This document shows, in pieces, positions 46,771 through 57,957 of a stretch of 64,000 nucleotides of DNA. A program made the position numbers and the translations under genes. The stretch spans positions 83,336,501 to 83,400,500 of the forward strand of contig NC_084467.1 in the NCBI RefSeq assembly GCF_027409185.1, in the 5' to 3' direction. The first letter of the stretch is position 1. Each line of letters starts with the position of its first letter. The notes under the pieces were generated by a model. The model had not been told where the DNA came from. It made no database searches and was given only the letters and a program-made list of their open reading frames with translations. This DNA is from Cynocephalus volans. Taxonomy: Eukaryota > Chordata > Mammalia > Dermoptera > Cynocephalidae.

Positions 46771-48731
46771 CACGTCAATGGAAGCACTTATTAAAAACTA
46801 GGTTTGGTGCTTAAAGGGATAAACCCACAGCCTTTATAACTAACTTTCCAAAGGTTCTAAAAAGTGAGGTTTTGCTGTTTTTAAACATTTGTAATAATTA
46901 TAGTGACCTAGCTGCAGTCTGTGCATTTCCTTGGGTCTGCTCGATAATAAGTAGGAAAAGGGCAGAAGCTGCTATATTAGTCAGCAAAAAGAAAATTAGC
47001 ATGGATATTAACATCCAAGAAAAGTAAGTCACTTGAAGGACTGCCAAAGTTATCGGCACCTCATTTACAATGCAAAAGGTAAAGAGACACAACTGCTGGC
47101 GGCCAAGAACCACAGGGGCGAATTATAATTAATGGGCAAGCCAGGCCAGGGTATTACATCCAACAGTTCCGACGTGCTGATTCCTCTGGAAGGCTTCCTA
47201 AAACTTGGCTGGTAAACCCTTTTTGCTACGAAGTGTTCAGTTGGTGAGGTTGGGACTTAATCATACACAAACTACTCACCTTTCTGTTCTTTAAAAAACT
47301 GTTTAGGAAACTTTTCTAAAATGGGTAACACATTTGAAAAGGTAAAGGACTTCAACGTTTCAATTCTAGACACACTAAAATCAACTCCTTGCTTCAAAGA
47401 TCGTTCAAAATCTATTAACAACTGAATTATAATATGATAAGTAGACTGGACCAGCGGGAGAGATGAGCCTCAACTCTCCCTTGGGGTTTGACAGCGGTGG
47501 GCTTCATAACCTCTAATTCACTTCACACCGCGTACACCGCAGCCTTGGGACACTGCAGCTCTGACAATGCCAGTGTATTCCCCCAGCGATCGGACGATGC
47601 GGCGGCGATCCTAACATGCTTCGGCTCCCGGGAGGTTAATGGGAATTAAATCACAGCAGCCCTCCTTTGTGGCGCTTTGGCCAGAACAGCAGAAAGGAGA
47701 CAATGAGCGTTCTGTGCGCAGTTCCGCGCCGATTGGCTAGTCTCTCCCCCCAGAAACCCCTGATGTCATGGGCTTGGAATGTAGGCAGGGAGGAAGGAAG
47801 GAGAGGATTTGGGGAGGGGACGTCTCTCATCTCTTTCCCAGGCCAAAAGTCCCAAAGATAAACCCAATGCATTCTTACGCTCAATGGCAAAGCTGAGCGT
47901 CACCAGGTCCCAATCACTCCAAACCACAACCCGCCTCAGCAAGTAAACCCGAAACAAAAGCAACCTACAAAGATACTCCTTGATATCGTGAAAGTCGAAT
48001 GTACTACAAACTTCTCAGGATCCTATAAAAAGAGTCAAGTCTACAGCAGATAACACTCCCAGAGCGCTGCGCTCAAGCTCTGTCTACGTTTCCCGCAGAA
48101 GCAGCAGCTTCAAGGCACCGAGAACCGGACACTGAAGGGTCCTGGACCGGCTGCCATTCCTCCGGGGGCCCAGGGGTCGGTGAGACCCAGCGGTCTCCCT
48201 CCCAGGAAGGAGGCGAAGAACAATGAGGCCGGCTCGGCCACGTAACCGCCTAACTCCGCTCGCTGCTGAACTGGGCCGGGGGGCTGGGGTGAAGGAGGCG
48301 CCGGGTCGGCCAGCAGCCTGGGGCGGACGGCGGGGGCTACTCGCTGGGTCCCCGGCCGCGCGGACCGGCCCCGCCTAAGGGCGAACGACCACGCGGGAGC
48401 GCCCTCTTCCCGGAGCGGCGCGTCCTGCAGCCCCCGAGCGGCCCCCGCAGTCCGGGAGGCCGGCGCTGCGTGGTTCCAGGCGCCTGGGAACCCCACCGCC
48501 CGCCGCTAGCCCCGGCCCACGACGCGGGAACAAAACCGGGAAAGCGCCCCGAGCCCGGGGATCGGACACGACGGGGACGTGCAGCGACTCTCGCGCCGCC
48601 TCGACGACTCCTCTCCGCGACGCCAGCAAGCCCAGGCGCGAGGGGCGAAGCCCGGCCCGGCCCTGTCCCCCTCCAAGGGCACTTCGGCGGCGTCGCCCGG
48701 GGTCCCCCGGCCCACCCGAGCCCGGTCGTAC

Positions 48732-48788
48732 CTTGTTCTTGACCTCTGCCGAGAGCCCGTAGGAAGGGCCCTTGTTGAAGTGGGTCAT
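48732..48788 (-). CDS. CNN3: CNN3 exon 1, coding part with start codon
   Basis: The first 19 codons, MTHFNKGPSYGLSAEVKNK, are the diagnostic calponin-3 N-terminus. The start ATG is at 48788-48786 in a strong Kozak context (minus strand 'gaaccaccatga', with A at -3). The donor is 'gtacgacc' at 48731. Exon 2 begins IASKYDHQ, giving the uninterrupted family sequence KNK-IASKYD across the splice. This start is chosen because it matches the family N-terminus and no in-frame ATG lies upstream in the leader. Confidence 0.97.
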
Positions 48789-49000
48789 GGTGGTTCGGGC
48801 GGCGGGAAGAGGCTGCGATAGGGTCCGGGGGTCTCTTGCACTCGGCTCCTCCACTCCGAGCCCCGAGGAGTGACGGTCGCGGGGGATGCTCGGAGCTCGC
48901 TCCTCTGCGCGGCGCAGGAGACGCACGCGGCGGCGGGGCGCGGGCGGTGCCTCGACCTCGGTCCCACTGGGTCCCGCAGAGCCTCGCGGTCGCTCCGGAG
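48789..49000 (-). other. CNN3: CNN3 5' UTR (approximate)
   Basis: A GC-rich leader between the probable start site and the ATG. The right end is a guess from promoter boxes about 80-150 bp further right. The leader is open in the CNN3 frame up to at least 49100 but contains no in-frame ATG. Confidence 0.45.
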
Positions 49001-49039
49001 TCCCGCTGGCTGCCTCGCCTGCGTCCGCACCGCGGCTCC

Positions 49040-49160
49040 CCACAAACGGCCCCCAGCCTCCTCCCGGGGCCTTCAAGGATTGGCCGGCAGGCCCGGCCAA
49101 TGGAGGGCCGCCGCCTCCCGCCTCTCCCTCAAGGGGGCGGCTCGGCCAATGGAAGGGCCG
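49040..49160 (-). promoter_or_regulatory. CNN3: CNN3 core promoter region with CCAAT boxes and GC box
   Basis: Three CCAAT pentamers lie within 72 bp: ATTGG on plus at 49079-49083 (CCAAT on the gene's strand) and CCAAT on plus at 49097-49101 and 49146-49150. A GGGGGCGG GC box (Sp1/KLF type) is at 49133-49140. There is no TATA box. Clustered CCAAT boxes with GC boxes and no TATA are typical NF-Y/Sp1-driven CpG-island promoters. I saw no consensus CArG box close by. The exact start site cannot be determined from sequence. Confidence 0.6.
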
Positions 49161-49600
49161 CGGGCGCCGCGCTCCCTCCCGGCGCGCGTCCCGGTCCCCG
49201 CCCCCGCCCTCACACCACCCCGGCCCGCGGCCAGACGGCCCCTCCTCCCGGCCGAGGCCCAGCCTGCGCTGGGGCGCTTCCCGGCCGCCGGTAGTTCACG
49301 CCGACTTCCAGGCATTCTCCGCGGCGTTCGGGCCCACGGAGGGAGGAAGCCCACCGGCGCTGGTGCGCCGCTGACCCGAAGCTTCCCTGTGTCCCCCCCG
49401 CGGCCCGAGGCCCAGCGCACCCGGATGGAGGGCAGGACCCTTCCATCGCTGCTGGAAACACCATGAGCAGCCTCAGAGCCCCTGTGCCGGGGACGGGGGG
49501 TGTCCACTGACACCTGCTCCTTCCTCCCACACCTGTCGGTCTGACCTCCACCCCGCTGCCGCCACGGGAACGGGCTAGGCTTTTGGCCAAATTCAAGCTC

Positions 49601-50804
49601 GCCGTGTCTGAACCTCTAAATGCGGAGCAGGGAAAAAATGGAGAATGTACTAAGGCAAAGCCTGGGGCATTTCAAGTCCTTTCTGGATTCCCACCAGCTC
49701 CTCTTTACAAGCATCTTTCTCTGGAATTCAGCTAGTGCAAAAACCCAAGGGGCTGTTGCTTGTGTTTTGGAATCTGAGGCCTCTTTGAATCAGGAGTCCT
49801 TGAGTAGAGATAAGTATCCTCTAGACCAGAAGAGGCCTCCATTCTTTCGTGATCCCGCTTCCTACCCACACTTTCCTTGTAATCCCGAAGTCATTCGATA
49901 GAAAGGAGAAAGGGAACAGAACATTCGTCACCCGCCTACATGCCTGGGCACTGTACTAAACTAGATGTCTTCCAGACGTTTTCCCACTTACTCCCTTGAA
50001 GCGACTGCTAGTTAGACTACACATTGCTTTTAGAGGTGAGAAAGCTGAAAGTCAGAGACTTAAGTACATGGCCGAGGTCTGCCGCCTCCAAAGCTTCACC
50101 TCTTGCCATCACTTTCTGGTGCTCACCTGGGACAGGTTTCAGTCCGTGAGATCCAATTCGAGAGCTTTGCCAAATACTAGCCACTGTGCCCGAAGAAATC
50201 ATGGAACCAGGTGTGGCAACCTGCTTGAGAAGAGTAGTCAAAACACCTCACCATAGTTGAACCATACTGGAATAGAAATGAATTAGGCAACTTGAAAAGG
50301 AAATGCATAAAACTGCTATTAATTTTGCAAGGATTTTCCCATCGACTTTGAGGGGTGGAGTTTGAGAGACAGGGAGGAGGCAAATAGGGAGAGAAATGAA
50401 ATGATTTATAAATGATTTGCTAATTTAGTCCGGAGGTGGTAATGATAATTAGGGCATTCTTCCCACACAAAGATGACACAATTGACCTACCATTAGTGCG
50501 GTAAGCAGTTTGGGCTGTTTTTCCAGTAGTGACGGCAACAGTGGGTCATTCATAAGACTTCACCCACTTTGGGACCAACAAATGTGAGAAAAGGTGACCA
50601 GATTCCAGGTACAAAGCACAGTACCTAGCTGGTAAAGCTTTCCTGCAGTGGTCTAAGCCTGACTGCTCTGGTTCTACCGCAGTAGAGGTAGAAAAGAAAA
50701 CATACAGTCAAAATAATTTTAATCTACTTAAAGGTCATTCCTTGTAAAATATTCAGGAATTGTGTTCAATTTTGTCATGAAAAACGTGACTTTTATTGTT
50801 TAAT
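49601..50804. other. Upstream flank of CNN3, no gene seen
   Basis: Leaves the CpG island and becomes ordinary intergenic sequence. A reverse MIR relic lies at about 49925-50085. No exon or other repeat was recognised. Confidence 0.55.
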
Positions 50805-50945
50805 GGGAGTTATTGTTTAAGAAGTACAGACTTTCAGTTTGGAATGGTGAAGTAGTTCTGAAGATAGATGGTGGCAATCGTCACACAACAATGTAAATGT
50901 ACTTAATGTCACTGTACACTTATCTGGATTTAAAATAAACATTAA
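50805..50945 (+). repeat. L1 3' end fragment
   Basis: Forward 3' end of an old L1: 'agttctgaagatagatggtg' and 'cacaacaatgtaaatgtact' precede 'ttaatgtcactgtacactta'. It is the same 3' UTR type as the L1 ending at 10900. Confidence 0.72.
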
Positions 50946-51138
50946 CATTTACATTTGTTTGTTTGGTCAACTATTATTCTCCCCAAGGTTCTTGAAGTTC
51001 TTTCTGACATTGCCACCAGAACGTATTATTTAAAGTATTGCTTGTCCTGTTGGATTCTGTCAGTGCTCCAGAGGTTTCCTTCGTTTCTAATTTAACTATT
51101 GTGTAGGAATAAGTAGCACTATGTTTAAAAATGAGAAA

Positions 51139-51261
51139 GGGCCGAGCCCGTGGCTCCCGCCGCGGGTTCGGATCCTATATAGGACTGACCAGTGCACTCA
51201 CTGGCTGAGTGCCGGTCACAAAAAAACGACAAAAAAATAAAAAATAAAAAAAAATAAAATA
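51139..51261 (+). mobile_element. Rearranged tRNA-derived SINE with A-rich tail
   Basis: The element begins 'gggccgagcccgtggctccc', continues with B-box-like 'cgggttcggatcctatatag' and a second head 'tgcactcactggctgagtgc', and ends in 'ggtcac' and a long A-rich tail. It lacks the tRNA-like centre of the first head seen in other copies. Flanking 'aaaatgagaaa' on both sides (about 51128 and 51263) is a target-site duplication. Confidence 0.8.
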
Positions 51262-51279
51262 AAAATGAGAAAAACTTAA

Positions 51280-52620
51280 AATTTGGAATAATTTTAACAG
51301 CTTTATTGACGTATAATTGATATACAACAAACTGTACATATTTTAAGTGTACAGTTTGATACATACACCACATACATACATACACATACCCGTAAAACCC
51401 ACCATCACAACCAAACAATGGACATATCTATCACCCCCAAAAGTTTCCTCATGTAACCCTCCCACCTCACCACCCTGTAAGCCCACCCCTCCTTCACACT
51501 CCACCTCACCAGGCAACCACTTATGTGCTTTATGTCACTATACATTCGTGTGTATTCCCTAGAATTTTATATAAATGGGATCATACACTGTATACTGTCT
51601 AAAGACAATATTACAACAAATTTAGTTTAAAGATCTTAATTGACTGTGCAATTCTAGAGTTGGGCAACACTTCATTCTATAAAATAGAATGAGTGTTCCT
51701 ATAAGCTGAGAAGAGGAGACATTAAAAGGCAGAGGAAAGCAGAAACAGAAAACAAAAAGCTGATTGGTCATTTCGAAGTTACTTTTCCTATAAAGGTTAA
51801 AGCGTAGGGACTTTCTTATCACGCTGGCTAAAACTGACCTGTTTGAGGATTTGACTATTAGCTCTCTACTGATTTCTTGGAAGTTCAGATAAAGATCTTA
51901 GTGGAACCTCAGCATGAGTGACTTAATTTTTGGTTTGGTCTGTTGGGCCTACTGGAGGAGCTCAGTACAAACCAATGGCCTCCTATAAATTTTATTTAAC
52001 AATAAAATTTTGTTTTATCTGGTTTCTTTCACTCAGCAAAATTATTTTGAGATTCACTGATGTTGTAGCATGCATCGTTAGTTCATTCCTTTTTATTGTT
52101 GAGTAGTAGTCCATTGTAGGAACATAACACAGTATGTCTGTTCATTCTCTTGTTATGAACACTTTGGTTGTTTCCAGTTTTTGGCTATTACAAATAAAGC
52201 TTCTACAAGCATTCATGTACAAGTTTTGTGTACACATATGCTTTCATTTCTCTTGGATAAATACAAGTGGAATGGCTGAATCACATGAAAGCCATATTTA
52301 ACTTCTTAAGAAACTGCCAAACTTTTTCCAAGATGTTTGTATAATTTTACATTCCCAGCAGTGTCTATGCGAGTTCCAGTTCCTCTGAGCCACGCCAACA
52401 CTTAGTATGCCCAATCTTTTTAAATTTAGCCATCCTAACAGGTGTGGAGTGGTGTCTCATTGTCTTAATTTGAATTTCTCTAATAAGCAATGATATTGGG
52501 CATCTTTTCATGTGTTTATTGCCATCTCTATATCTTTTTCATAAAGTAAACATTTTCAAATCTTTTGCCCTTTTTTTTATTGGTTTATGTGTTTTCTTAT
52601 TATAGCACATATCTTTAACT
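51280..52620 (-). mobile_element. Old L1 3' UTR, reverse orientation, in two blocks
   Basis: The block at 51290-51600 ('acagctttattgacgtataa' then 'ttgatatacaacaaactgta') is the 3' end of an L1 in reverse orientation. The block at about 52015-52590 ('tttctttcactcagcaaaat', 'gtagtagtccattgtaggaa', 'catcctaacaggtgtggagt') is more 5' 3'-UTR/ORF2-end sequence of the same orientation. The intervening 51605-52010 is not recognised. Coding potential is lost. Confidence 0.75.
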
Positions 52621-54890
52621 TACCACTGTCAGGATAAATTTAGAAAACCCTGACCAAATTCTAACAGTAGAATGTGTCGTCAGCAAATGCTCCAGTTTAA
52701 GTAAAATGTCACATTACAAAGCAACTTCCAGGGCGTGGTCCGATGTTCTTAAGTATTTTCACTGGAAGCTCCTTTAGTATGCAGAACACTTTGAACTAAA
52801 TGTTGTTAGAGAGATCAACTCTATCTTTCCAAATTCCTATTAATTAAAAGCAGTTAGTGGAGTTTTAAGAATTAGTTAAGAAAGTATTCTTTTACAGATG
52901 AAAATCTGTGGATCGTATTGTCATATCCCTTGCCATCAAGATAATAGTAACAAATGTTTAGAAGAATACACCCTGTAAATCCACAATGCCAGAGAATTAC
53001 AAAGGAATTGATCAGTTATATTAAGGGCAGGAGGACCCTAGACGGCTCAGAGACTAAGAGACTTAAGCACCTATTGTGTGCTTAGCACTATTAGGGGTAC
53101 ATTATGGACAGCGATATCATATAATTTATCACCCAAAAAGGGAGACTTTTAAAAGGGTATTATTAATAATATCATTTTTTTGTCTCAGCCAGTCCCGGTA
53201 AAGCCCCTTAATAGTGTGCTCACTTTCACCTTCAAAAGTGTCCCTATTGAGAAACAGTCATCCCACTTACAGGTATCACTCACAACAACCCTGTAATGGT
53301 AATATTGTCTATTCACATTTTATAATCAGAAACTAAGATTTAATGAGGAAGGATACACAACTTGGCCAGAATCAAATGGTTATCAGAGAGCAGAATCGGG
53401 AGTTGAAATCAGGCCTGGTTTAGGATGATTTCTCAAAAACCAATTTCCCAAATCCCTGCAGAATTTGAAATCACTCTCTTTCTTTGGATGCATTATGGAC
53501 TTTATTATAAAAATGTTCCTATACTTAATATCTTTTTTCTTCTAACAACAACTTTGTATGGGATTTGACCATGACCTCTTGTTGCTCATCTTCATGTGAG
53601 ATCAGCTTTCCCAAACATGAACAGCCAGAGGAAGAGATGTGGATGAGAGATAAGAGAGATATGAGAGGCATGGGAGGAATGGGAGCAGGGCATGGAGCTC
53701 CCATGCCCTCCTCGGCGTGCCACCCTCCAGGAACCTCCACGTGTTCGTCCATCCAGAAGCTCCCTGCAATCACTCTTTTACACCCTTGTAAGGCGCACCT
53801 ACTCCTTCTTTTGCCCCCTGCACTGCATCTCCTCCTTTTGGGGAGTGCTCACCACTCACTCTAGGTGACACTGTTAGCATATCAATCATATGTCACCATT
53901 CCACCAGAGATGGGCATGTGGAAGATTTGTCAAAGGAATTTCTCTATCCCCCCTAGGCCTAGCTACTGGGTCCAGGGAGGCATGTGACCCAAGGGGGGGG
54001 CCCACCAGAGCTATTTATGGTGAACAGACATGGAAGCTGAACATTTTGGTTATAGCAGACAGAAAACAAAGTCAAACTGACTTAGACAAAAAGTGGATAT
54101 AATTGGTTCATGTCACAGAAAGGGCTAGGAGATCTAGCTTTAGGCATGGCTGGATTCAGGGTCTCAGTCAAAGGCATCACAAGCCACTGTGTCTCCACAT
54201 GCCATTTCTTTTTGGTTGACTTCCTCTGACCCTCCCGCTTAGTGGAAAACTCACCACTAGAAGGTCCAGGATTACATCCTAAAGTCTCAGCAGCCACATC
54301 AACAAAGAGAACAGAAAAGTGAACAATTTCCCAGTAGTTTCAATGACAGTCCCAGAATTGAGTCTCCTTGGCTTGGTTTGGGTCGCTCACCTATCCCCAC
54401 ATCAAGCCCTGTGGCCACAGGGAGGAAGCTCTGGTGGCAGGGCTGGTTAGATGTGTGGAGACGGTGTGGGAGGTGACCAGGAACTGAGAGAGGGAAGACG
54501 CACACCCCAAAGGAAAATGATGGTGCTGCACACGCTCCTCTCTCTCAGGTCTACATTAGAAGGGCCCCTCATTTCCATGGGCCCCCTCAGAGCCCTGCAC
54601 TTAAGTTTTTATTCATTCTTTTTTATTCTTTTTCTCAAGGAGGGCCTCTAAATGTGAATAAGCTTCAGGCCCCCCCAAATCCAGAACTACCCTATAAGAG
54701 AATCATCCAGAATACCCCCTCCCCCTTCTCTTATTGCCAGTTAGGCACCAAATTCCTGTCCATTGCCTTCCTTCCATTCCAAACAGCTTGAAATTGAGGT
54801 TCTTATCATCTCTTGCTACAGAATGGCACCCTGCCCCCCACCTTCCCCTCCCAGCTTCTGCAGATTCATCTCAAGAACTGTAGCCAGACA
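52621..54890. other. Intergenic, MIR relic, no gene seen
   Basis: A reverse MIR relic lies at about 53265-53420 ('acaacaaccctgtaatggta' region). A run of nine G is at about 53992-54001. A purine-rich stretch at about 53625-53690 encodes short Met/Gly/Arg repeats in one frame but is not recognised as a gene. Confidence 0.5.
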
Positions 54891-54894
54891 GCAT

Positions 54895-55175
54895 GGCAGT
54901 TCCTCAAAAAATGAAAAATAGAACTAATATATGATCCAGCAATTCTTCTTCTAGGCATATACCCAAAGGAATTGAAAGCAGAGCTTCAAAGAAATATTTG
55001 TACACTCCTGTTCATAGCAGCAATATTCACAATAACCAAAAGGTAGAAGCAACCTGTGCCCATCAATGGGTAAATGGGTAAAGAAAAGATGGTATATACA
55101 TGCAATCAAATACTATTCGGCCTTAAAAAGGAAAGAAATTCTGACACATGCTACAACATGAAAACAAAAACTGAT
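54895..55175 (+). mobile_element. L1 ORF2 3'-end fragment
   Basis: A forward L1 segment: 'atatgatccagcaattcttc', 'ccaaaggaattgaaagcaga' and 'atacatgcaatcaaatacta' match the end of the ORF2/3' UTR region. No tail of its own is visible, so it is a truncated piece. Confidence 0.8.
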
Positions 55176-55199
55176 GCCTCAATAACTTTTCTAAATATA

Positions 55200-55840
55200 C
55201 ATGTGATCACGGTATCCACTTTACTTAAAAGTCTAGTAGTTCTTCATTTGGCCACAGGACCAAGCCCAAGCTCTTCGGTCACAGGGTTGCTGTAATGAGG
55301 ATTTAAAAAAATCATGTATGCAAAGTGTTTAATAATACAGCAGTGCTTGAAGTAGGGGATTTGCTCAATAATTGGGTCCTATTACCATTATTATTACAAG
55401 GGTATTATCTGGCCTCTCCCTATCTCTCTAACCTTGTCTTCTATCTCTTCCAATCTTGTGCTTAAATTCTAGAAACAGCCCTGAATAGTCCATGCTGTTT
55501 CACACTTAGGTACCTCTCCATAGGTTCTTTTCTCTGCTTCTATTTGTTAACATTTATCCTTCAGCATCCAACTGAAATACCACCTTTTCCCCATAGCCTT
55601 CCTTGTCTCACAAACCTTCAATAGATTTATTCACTCCCTTTTCTATGTGTCCTTTCTATTTTGTAAATGCCCCTGTGGTTGCTCATGACACAGTGTCATG
55701 TAATTCCTTTGTTTACATGCTCCTTCCTAGATTGTGAGCAGATTTAGGGCTGAAAACTGTGTCTTGTTCATTGTTTCATTCCTCAAGATCTTATATTGAA
55801 TACAGCATAAAGCAACAAATGTTTGCTCAGTGAAGAATAC
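55200..55840 (+). repeat. L2 LINE 3' end (probable)
   Basis: The segments 'tcttcatttggccacaggac', 'caactgaaataccacctttt' and 'cccatagccttccttgtctc' followed by 'agattgtgagcagatttagg' match the order of the L2 3' end. Divergent and noncoding. Confidence 0.65.
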
Positions 55841-56060
55841 AAGTACTTTCTTAGGCATTTTTACAAAACTTAGGCCATTAAATCCTCAAAATAACAATTA
55901 TAAGGAAATATTATTGTCCTCATTTTTATTTTAGATGAAAGAAAAGGCTCAGAGAGGTTAGTAACTTCTTTTAGGTCACACAGCAATGAGATCAGAACCA
56001 GAATTTAGGTTTCTTTCTGCTTCTGAAACCTATGTTTTTCTTGCCACACTACATTACATC
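55841..56060 (-). repeat. MIR SINE
   Basis: Reverse MIR: 'taaatcctcaaaataacaat', 'gctcagagaggttagtaact' and 'taggtcacacagcaatgaga' follow consensus order. Confidence 0.78.
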
Positions 56061-56276
56061 ATTATAATCTATAGTTTCCTCAGGGAGGCAGTGTAAAGAA
56101 AACAAAAGTGAAAGCTAAATTCATATTTGGAGAAAAAGAAAAAGAGAGCAAGTAGAAACATAAAAAAGTACAAAGAAAATCTCCAAAATGAACCCAGAAA
56201 ACTAGGAAGAAGAAAGTTTTATGGGAAAAAGTGAGTAACCATACAAGGTAAATGAAGAAAGAGAAAAAGACCATGT

Positions 56277-56427
56277 TTTTTTGTTGTTATTGTTGTTTTG
56301 TGACCGGTAAGGGGATCGCAACCCTTGGCTTGGTGTCGCCCACACCGCGCTCAGCATCCAAACCAGCGGCAGGAGCGCCGCTGTGCTCCCAGCACCGCAC
56401 TCTCCCAAGTGAGCCACGGGTCGGCCC
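56277..56427 (-). mobile_element. tRNA-derived SINE, rearranged form
   Basis: The minus strand starts 'gggccgacccgtggctcact' and 'tgggagagtgcggtgctggg', then an extra GC-rich segment ('agcacagcggcgctcctgcc'), a second tRNA-like part ending 'caagccaagggttgcgatcc' and 'ccttaccggtcac', and an AAC-rich tail. Flanks 'gaccatgt' and 'aaccatgt' may be target duplications. The arrangement differs from the copies at 17168 and 45055. Confidence 0.8.
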
Positions 56428-57957
56428 AAACCATGTCATTTTTAAACATGGTCTTCTCATTGAGAAGCCTCAAGGCCACAGGTCCAGTAGAAATCAAATT
56501 ATTGGGTAAGGAAGGGAAGAATTGGTGAAGAAATGAAGGCAGCAGATCTAGAAAACCCATCTATTATGGAAAAGCAGAAAAAGAAGCAGTCCTTAATAAA
56601 CAGGCAGCTGGGTTAGGAGAAGCAGAGAAAAGAATCCATAGTGGTACTAAAGGAAGGGGTCAGGAGAGCTGGAGAGGTGACAGTTCATGGAGTCAAAGGG
56701 GCTAGCAGGAGCTGATGGGGTAAAGTGCTTATTCTGACATCCAGAAAGGAGGACAGTCCGCCTCTCCCATCACCCACCTCTTGCCACTATCTCTTTCTTT
56801 TGATCTCTTTCCTTCCTCTCCTCATTCCCATAATCACTCATTCATCCATTCTCCTTCTCTCCCTCCCCTTCCGCTCTCTCTGTGTCTCCCTTCTCTTCTT
56901 TTCTCTCTCCTTTTACTTTTATCTTGCCTTATTCCCGCTAGAAGCAATTGGAAGTACCCCACCAATTTTATCTATTGTTATTCAGGATCAAATAAATTGC
57001 TGACTGTTTAGGTTTGGTGTTGACAATAAAACACAATGCTTTGGCAGCTGCCATAGGATTTGGCAATCTAGAAAGGGAGTTTAGGAAGAGGGGAGAGGCC
57101 CCAGTCAGGGCTATCTTGTCTGGGGTTCATAACTTTCACAAGACCTTTATACAATGATTTTTCTGTGTGTATGTGCTCATGTACATTTTTTGGGAGAAGA
57201 TTCCAGTTTTTATTGATTTGTAAAGGAAAAAAGAATCCAAAAGTTTATGAGCTCCCCTGCCTTTCACCTCTATCAATTACCAGTTGCTCAATTTTAAACT
57301 TCTTTATAATAATTTGTGTTCCTGGTTTTCATAATGATACAGTTTAAAAGCTTTTGTTTGTAAGGAGTAGGGTTAACATCAAGAATCTCAGCTAAGCAAT
57401 CTGTGTGAAGTACAAAATGCCTCACATGCCATTGTCACATTCCAACCTTCTTTGTTTCTTATCAAAAACCTTAGATAATTTAATTTAAGATGGTATCGAA
57501 ATACTAACGCAGTTTAACTCCTTAGTAAACTTGTTTATGCTGAAATGTGCAGGCCAGAGTTCCCCACTGAAATGCAATTCCTTTTCACTACTTGAGACAG
57601 TGGGTATCATATTCTTAATGGTCTAAACTTCAGCACAAAGCACTGTTCTGACAAAGAAGTATATTTCCAGATTACGTAGAAAGTTTCTTAGCACCTGTTT
57701 CTTAAAATAAATGTGTTTACCTTTTGGTAATGAAGGCATTAGGAAAATAGGCATTTGATTCAATAGTATTAAAAGCATTCGTACAGTAAACAGAAAACTC
57801 AACCAACAGAATTTTTTTTTTTTCACTTCACATTAGATTATAAACTCCAGCAGGAACCATTCTGTTCAACATTGTATCTCCCACATTTATACACAGTAAT
57901 CATTCAATAAACATTTATCTTGTTAAAATAATTAATTAGAAGGCCAATTCATCAGGC
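56428..57957. other. Intergenic, pyrimidine-rich tract, no gene seen
   Basis: A strongly pyrimidine-biased stretch lies at about 56755-56935 (C and T predominating on plus). An L2-like 3' tail is at about 57830-57930. No exon recognised. Confidence 0.5.

Larger units (their letters stand above)
30632..48731 (-). other. CNN3: CNN3 intron 1 (18.1 kb)
   Basis: A large first intron (minus strand 'gtacgacc' to 'gtatttcag'). Contents recognised: MIRs near 33380-33475, 35995-36110, 41040-41200, 44056-44285, 45975-46190 and 46605-46770; L2 fragments near 36240-36420, 37330-37410 and 40725-40930; an L1-like relic near 41490-41930; a tRNA-Ile SINE at 45055-45163; and a CpG-richer shoulder near 47510-47740 leading into the island. 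Two unrecognised open frames at 33983-34423 (minus) and 38992-39441 (plus) are reported as findings. No second gene was recognised. Confidence 0.85.
24490..48788 (-). other. CNN3: CNN3 gene (calponin-3), from start codon to poly(A) site
   Basis: A complete calponin-3 (acidic calponin) coding region of seven exons on the minus strand. Calponin-3 binds F-actin and helps control stress fibres, contractility and cell fusion in non-muscle cells, myoblasts and trophoblast. All six introns are GT-AG with phases 0, 2, 0, 0, 0 and 0. Exon lengths of 57, 122, 67, 138, 117, 147 and 342 nt (the last including the stop) add up to 329 codons plus a stop, exactly the human length. Domain order is an N-terminal CH domain (about residues 26-130, exons 2-5), three calponin repeats (exons 5-7) and an acidic tyrosine-rich tail. 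Intron 1 is 18.1 kb; the others are 0.2-1.9 kb. No frameshift or in-frame stop is present, so the gene looks functional. Transcription starts in the CpG island to the right. Confidence 0.97.
48050..49600. promoter_or_regulatory. CNN3: CpG island over the CNN3 promoter and exon 1
   Basis: About 1.5 kb of dense CpG and very high G+C, in contrast to the AT-rich surroundings. It covers the start of intron 1, exon 1 and the upstream flank. The many long open frames on both strands here are an effect of the scarcity of A+T-rich stop codons and are not annotated. CpG islands of this size usually drive broadly expressed genes, which fits CNN3. The edges are estimated by eye. Confidence 0.9.

Noticed and set aside
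48375..49513. Long overlapping open frames on both strands in the CpG island
   Set aside because: High G+C suppresses stop codons in all frames. They have no family signature, and only the short CNN3 exon 1 is supported.
49000..49600. A divergent protein-coding gene sharing the CNN3 promoter
   Set aside because: CpG-island promoters often produce divergent noncoding transcripts, but the plus-strand frames here show no protein family, and the sequence alone cannot show transcription.
53565..53864. A 99-codon frame with Met/Gly/Arg-rich repeats
   Set aside because: The repetitiveness comes from a purine-rich stretch of nucleotides. There is no splice or family evidence.
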